A DNA stretch of 18,538 nt, from the NCBI GenBank assembly GCA_003485015.1, contig DNCN01000115.1, positions 1 through 18,538 of the forward strand, given 5' to 3'. The stretch is from a bacterium (GTDB lineage Bacteria; UBA9089). The notes under the pieces are model-generated. The model ran no database searches, was not told the DNA's origin, and saw only the letters and a program-made list of their open reading frames with translations. Position 1 is the first letter of the stretch. Every line of letters starts with the position of its first letter. The position numbers and the translations under genes are program-made. Positions 15,349-18,538 of this stretch are shown one piece after another.

Positions 15349-15660
15349 ATGTCTGATAGTATAAGCTTGAACTCTCTGATGCCGCGTTCTACCAGATGGC
15401 CGACTCAGAATGGGAGGGTGAAAGAACAACCCCGGAACCTGATGGAGGGCTTCTCAACCATCCTCTCTAAGGCTCTATCTGAGGTGAATAACCGGGCGAA
15501 TGAATCAGATCTTCTTACCCAGAAGTTGGTTACTGGTGAACTCGATAGTATCCATGAGGTGATGATTGCTGCCCAGAAGACAGAGATACTCTTAGAGCTG
15601 ACCCTGGAGATTCGCAATAGGGCTCTTCAGGCATATGAGAAGATAATGACCATGCGCTAA
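15349..15660 (+). CDS. fliE: Flagellar hook-basal body protein FliE
   Basis: FliE joins the rod to the MS ring and is among the first substrates of flagellar export. The 103-residue product has a variable N-terminus (1-33) and the conserved C-terminal helical part: FSTILSKALSEVNNRANESD (about 35-54), LVTGELDSIHEVMIAAQKTE (about 60-79) and ALQAYEKIMTMR at the end, which is the typical FliE finish. ATG 15349 lies close behind GAGGAGGGG. It sits between flgC and fliF, the standard position. The gap to fliF is 72 bases, the widest inside this operon; it contains GGAGAGG and an out-of-frame ATG at 15689 (see rejected items). Confidence 0.94.
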   Translation: MSDSISLNSLMPRSTRWPTQNGRVKEQPRNLMEGFSTILSKALSEVNNRANESDLLTQKLVTGELDSIHEVMIAAQKTEILLELTLEIRNRALQAYEKIMTMR

Positions 15661-15732
15661 TCAAATCTTGTGATCGGTGGAGAGGATAATGCAAGTAGAT
15701 CAACCGCCGGTTACTAGGGGAGGAGAGAGATT

Positions 15733-17358
15733 ATGGATAGGTTCTTTCGTCAGATAATCGATCAAGTCAAGACGACGTGGGCAAGACTTACTCCCATCCA
15801 GCGAAAAACCTCTATTGCAGGGGTTATCCTTCTTCTTCTCTTTTTCGCTGTAATCATCCTCCTTGCTAGGAGGATAGAATATTTTGCCCTCTACACCGAT
15901 ATACCCCCGACTGATGCAGGAAAGATAACGGCTAAACTTGAGGAATGGAAGCAGCCCTACAAATTGGATGGAACAACTATCAAGGTTCCCGCTAAAGATA
16001 AGAACAGATTGAGGGTAAAACTGGCTTCAGAGAATCTGGCTCCTACTCGAGGACTGGTCGGCTATGAGATATTCGATAAGGTAAAATGGACCGAGACCGA
16101 TTTTGAACGTGGAATCAGTTATACCCGAGCCCTTCAAGGTGAAATCACCCAGGCGATCGAAAGCATTGAGCAGGTAGAGGAGGCCAAGGTTCTTCTGGTT
16201 ATGCCCAAACCGGAACTGTATGTTGAGGAAAAGGAAGATGCGACTGCTTCGGTAAGGTTACGCCTCAAGCCCTATGCCACTTTGGAGAAGAATCAAGTTA
16301 GAGGCATAGTGAATCTCATTGCTAGTGCTGTTCAAGGTCTTAAGCCAGAGAATGTGACTATAGTCGATTCTCAAGGGAATATCCTCTCTGAGGATTTGGA
16401 TAGAGACAGGGAAATCGAGACCTTAACCGCCCATCAACTTGAGATTCAACGTCAGGAAGGTAAACGGTTAGAGGAGAAGATCCGTAAGACCTTAGGGACT
16501 GTCTTAGGAGGAAGGGATAAAGCAGAGGTAATCGTCAAGTGGGAAATGGATTTCGACCGCAAGGAGAGTCGGGAAGAGAGATACTCTCGACCTGGATTTG
16601 AGCAGTTGATGGTCTCTGAGGAACAAGAGGTGGAAAAGTTTCAAGGGGACGGTGCGCCGCCAGGGGGGGCGGTAGGTGCAGAGGCCCAGATGCCTGGCTA
16701 TAAAGGCCTCGTCACACGAGGACCAATGGCATATATCAAAGAGGAGACCCGGAGAAACTATGTGGCTGATAAAATAGAGACTTCTAGGGTCTTCTCGCCT
16801 GCTATCCATAAGATATCGGTAGCCGTTCTTGTTGATGGAAATTATGAGTATGATGAGAAGGGGAACCTGAAGCGCGATGAAGAAGGTAATCCTATATACA
16901 CACCTCGCAGCGAAGAAGAGATAAGAAAGTATGAAGAACTGGTCCAGGCAGCCATCGGTTTTGATAAGACAAGAGAATATGAAGACCGAGAATATATCGT
17001 CCGGGTAGAGAATGTTCAGTTTGATCGTTCCCAGCAGTGGCTCCAAGAGAGGGAAGAGCTGGCTTTAGTTAAGCGGAAGACGATGATGAATATCGCCTTA
17101 GGGATTGTTGCCCTCCTTGCTCTGGGATTCATCTTCTTTATGGTGATAATGAATAGAAGGGCTCAAGCCAGACGAGAAGAAGAGATTCATCGCCGTGAGA
17201 TGGAACGTCTAACGGCGATTAGAGAGGCCGAGGGAAGGGCTAGAGAGACGGGGGCCTTACCGCCAGAAGTAGAGGAAGAGAGAGGGGCTTTAGAGGAGCT
17301 TAGGCATAGACCAGAAGTTACAGCTACCCTGGTTCGAGCAGCCTTGGGTGAAGAATAG
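15733..17358 (+). CDS. fliF: Flagellar MS-ring protein FliF
   Basis: FliF forms the MS ring in the cytoplasmic membrane, the base on which rod, export gate and rotor are built. The 541 residues have a first membrane helix (about 27-47), ring-building domains (YFALYTDIPPTDAGKITAKL 50-69; TDFERGISYTRALQGEI about 129-145; the following segment to about 216), a flexible Gly/Pro-rich part (DGAPPGGAVG), a second membrane helix (about 451-473), and a cytoplasmic tail ending RPEVTATLVRAALGEE, the segment known to bind FliG. The charged coiled region 476-515 is Arg/Glu-rich. ATG 15733 is preceded by AGGGGAGGAGAGAG. Length is normal and no motif is lost. Confidence 0.96.
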   Translation: MDRFFRQIIDQVKTTWARLTPIQRKTSIAGVILLLLFFAVIILLARRIEYFALYTDIPPTDAGKITAKLEEWKQPYKLDGTTIKVPAKDKNRLRVKLASENLAPTRGLVGYEIFDKVKWTETDFERGISYTRALQGEITQAIESIEQVEEAKVLLVMPKPELYVEEKEDATASVRLRLKPYATLEKNQVRGIVNLIASAVQGLKPENVTIVDSQGNILSEDLDRDREIETLTAHQLEIQRQEGKRLEEKIRKTLGTVLGGRDKAEVIVKWEMDFDRKESREERYSRPGFEQLMVSEEQEVEKFQGDGAPPGGAVGAEAQMPGYKGLVTRGPMAYIKEETRRNYVADKIETSRVFSPAIHKISVAVLVDGNYEYDEKGNLKRDEEGNPIYTPRSEEEIRKYEELVQAAIGFDKTREYEDREYIVRVENVQFDRSQQWLQEREELALVKRKTMMNIALGIVALLALGFIFFMVIMNRRAQARREEEIHRREMERLTAIREAEGRARETGALPPEVEEERGALEELRHRPEVTATLVRAALGEE

Positions 17359-17372
17359 ATTCTATTTCAGGA

Positions 17373-17397
17373 TTTTTTTATAAAAATTTTTTAAAAA
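17373..17397 (+). other. 25-base pure A/T tract just upstream of fliG
   Basis: Between the fliF stop and the fliG ribosome site are 25 bases without a single G or C, made of runs of T and A (seven T, then alternating five- and six-base runs). Such DNA is strongly bent, can cause polymerase slippage, and as RNA can act as an A/U-rich ribosomal protein S1 site that raises translation. There is no G-C stem, so it is not a normal terminator. The effect is inferred. Confidence 0.45.
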
Positions 17398-17407
17398 GGG
17401 AGGTAGT

Positions 17408-18421
17408 ATGCCGGAGGTCAATCTGACTGGTCCCCAAAAAGCGGCTTTATTGATGGTCTCTTTGGGGATAGATAGTGCGGTAGATATCTTTAAGTATCTT
17501 TCTGAAGATGAGATAGAGCAGTTGACCATAGAGATTGCAGAATTACCAAGGATAGGAGCTGAGGAACGTAACCAGGTTATTATGGAATTTAGGGAGAAAC
17601 TTATGACCCAACAGATCATCGCCCAGGGTGGTAGCGACTACGCTAAAGAGATATTGCAGCGGGTCTATGGGCCAGAGAGGTCTCAAGAGATCGTTAATCG
17701 ACTCTTAGCCCATTTTGGGATGAAACCATTCGAGACAATAAGACGGGCTGATCCAACCCAAATCTTTGAACTGATCCAGAATGAACATCCTCAAACGATT
17801 AGTCTTGTTCTCTCCTATCTGCCACCTCTCAAAGCGGCTGATGTTATTGCCAAAATGGATCCAGATCTTCAAAGGAATGTGGTCAAAAGAATGGCTACAA
17901 TGGCCCGTACCAATCCAGAGGTGATTCGGCATGTTGATCGGGTCCTCCGAGAAAAGGTAAGTTCTCTAGCGGGTGAAGAGATGGGCCCGATTGGCGGAGT
18001 TGACACAGTCGTTAGGGTGTTGCAGATGAGTGATCGGACAACTGAAAAGGCTGTTCTTGAGGCGTTGGCAGAAGAGGATACTGAGCTGGCTGAAACGATT
18101 AAAAAGAAGATGTTTGTCTTTAGGGATGTTCTGGTATTGGATGATCGTTCGATGCAGAAAGTCCTTCGTGAAGTTGAGATCTCTGATTTGGCTTTGGCCT
18201 TGAAAGGGGCTGAAGAGAGGATAAAGGAGAAGGTGATCAACAACCTACCCAAACGTGCTGCGGCTATGTTGAGTGATGAGATCTCTTTCCTTGGCCCAGT
18301 TCGGGCAGCCGATGTAGAGGAAGCCCAACAGAAGGTAATCAATATCATTCGTCAAATGGAAGAGTCTGGGGATATCATCATCTCACGCGGTGGAAGGGGA
18401 GCGGAGGCTGTCATTGAATAA
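17408..18421 (+). CDS. fliG: Flagellar motor switch protein FliG
   Basis: FliG sits on the MS ring and meets the stator, giving torque and switching direction with FliM and FliN. The 337 residues follow the family: FliF-binding N-terminal domain (about 4-100, LTGPQKAALLMVSLG), middle domain with the EHPQ motif in IQNEHPQTISLVLSYLP (123-139), and a C-terminal domain with MFVF (235-238) and VLDDRSMQKVLREV (243-256), which carries the charged residues that face the stator (D245, D246, R254). ATG 17408 is preceded by GGGAGG (17398-17403). Length is normal. The stop overlaps the probable fliH start. Confidence 0.97.
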   Translation: MPEVNLTGPQKAALLMVSLGIDSAVDIFKYLSEDEIEQLTIEIAELPRIGAEERNQVIMEFREKLMTQQIIAQGGSDYAKEILQRVYGPERSQEIVNRLLAHFGMKPFETIRRADPTQIFELIQNEHPQTISLVLSYLPPLKAADVIAKMDPDLQRNVVKRMATMARTNPEVIRHVDRVLREKVSSLAGEEMGPIGGVDTVVRVLQMSDRTTEKAVLEALAEEDTELAETIKKKMFVFRDVLVLDDRSMQKVLREVEISDLALALKGAEERIKEKVINNLPKRAAAMLSDEISFLGPVRAADVEEAQQKVINIIRQMEESGDIIISRGGRGAEAVIE

Positions 18422-18538
18422 GGAGATCTATAGATCAAGTATCTTCCCCGAGGGAGAGAGTCTGATTGTTGATGCTTCAGGGGAGCGGACTATTCTGGAG
18501 ACCCTTAACTCCAGAATCAGACGGACTGAGAGAAGATT
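18414..18538 (+). CDS. fliH: Probable flagellar assembly protein FliH, 5' part (cut by window end)
   Basis: A frame opens at TTG 18414 (MNKEIYRSSIFPEGESL when read with Met) and stays open for 41 codons to the window end. GGAGG (18403-18407) lies six bases upstream, inside fliG, giving an eight-base overlap with the fliG stop. FliH is the partner and regulator of the export ATPase FliI, and its gene follows fliG in most flagellar operons. The N-terminus of FliH is poorly conserved, so this name rests mainly on gene order; the visible part only shows a short beta-like start turning into an Arg/Glu-rich helix, which is compatible. Confidence 0.62.
   Translation, partial: MNKEIYRSSIFPEGESLIVDASGERTILETLNSRIRRTERR

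Noticed and set aside
15689..15757. 22-codon ORF (starts MQVDQPPVTRGGERL) overlapping the fliF start out of frame, with GGAGAGG upstream
   Set aside because: Short, overlaps fliF in another frame, and fliF has its own strong ribosome site; likely chance.
16504..17046. 180-codon reverse-strand ORF inside fliF
   Set aside because: Fully covered by a well-conserved fliF, no ribosome site and no recognisable motif; a shadow frame.
17869..18348. 159-codon reverse-strand ORF inside fliG
   Set aside because: Antisense shadow of conserved fliG, low-complexity Ser/Thr-rich translation.

Overview
The window is 18.5 kb of bacterial chromosome with every recognisable gene on the + strand, tightly packed and often overlapping. 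I see no rRNA, tRNA, insertion sequence, phage gene or CRISPR array. The organism is a flagellated bacterium of moderate G+C. It uses AGA/AGG and ATA codons freely, has strong GGAGG-type ribosome binding sites, and often starts genes with GTG or TTG. Two blocks resemble Firmicutes gene orders: yajC-secD-secF-(p)ppGpp synthetase, and dprA-topA-xerC-hslV-hslU-flgB-flgC-fliE-fliF-fliG. However, secD and secF are separate genes, and trmFO and codY are absent from their usual places. An uncultivated deep-branching phylum is therefore as likely as a true Firmicute. The sequence alone does not fix the taxon.

Layout. Bases 1-1225 hold the 3' part of aspartate kinase (lysC) overlapping yajC. Next come a near-consensus sigma-70 promoter (1241-1269) and an unfamiliar bitopic membrane protein with a cytoplasmic coiled coil and a helix-turn-helix-like tail. 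That gene overlaps secD, and secF follows. Then comes a bifunctional RelA/SpoT homolog that lacks its own ribosome binding site and is preceded by a possible 13-codon leader ORF and a perfect hairpin. A small BON-like protein, a TPR lipoprotein and dprA lead into topA, xerC, hslV and hslU. A 159-base gap carries an A/T-rich hairpin and a good match to a flagellar sigma-28 promoter. It opens the flagellar basal-body operon flgB-flgC-fliE-fliF-fliG, and the window ends in the first 41 codons of a probable fliH.

How the genes work together. YajC, SecD and SecF form the accessory complex that helps the Sec translocon release and pull exported proteins; the coiled-coil/HTH protein is transcribed into this unit and may be a membrane-linked regulator or scaffold. 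The RelA/SpoT homolog sets the alarmone level. DprA, TopA and XerC handle DNA uptake/recombination, supercoiling and chromosome dimer resolution. HslVU is an ATP-dependent protease. FlgB, FlgC, FliE, FliF and FliG build the proximal rod, rod-MS-ring junction, MS ring and rotor switch.

I found no clearly new defence, mobile or metabolic system. The parts most worth following up are the unnamed membrane/HTH protein, the leader arrangement before the alarmone synthetase, the secF ribosome-site hairpin and the sigma-28-like promoter at flgB.
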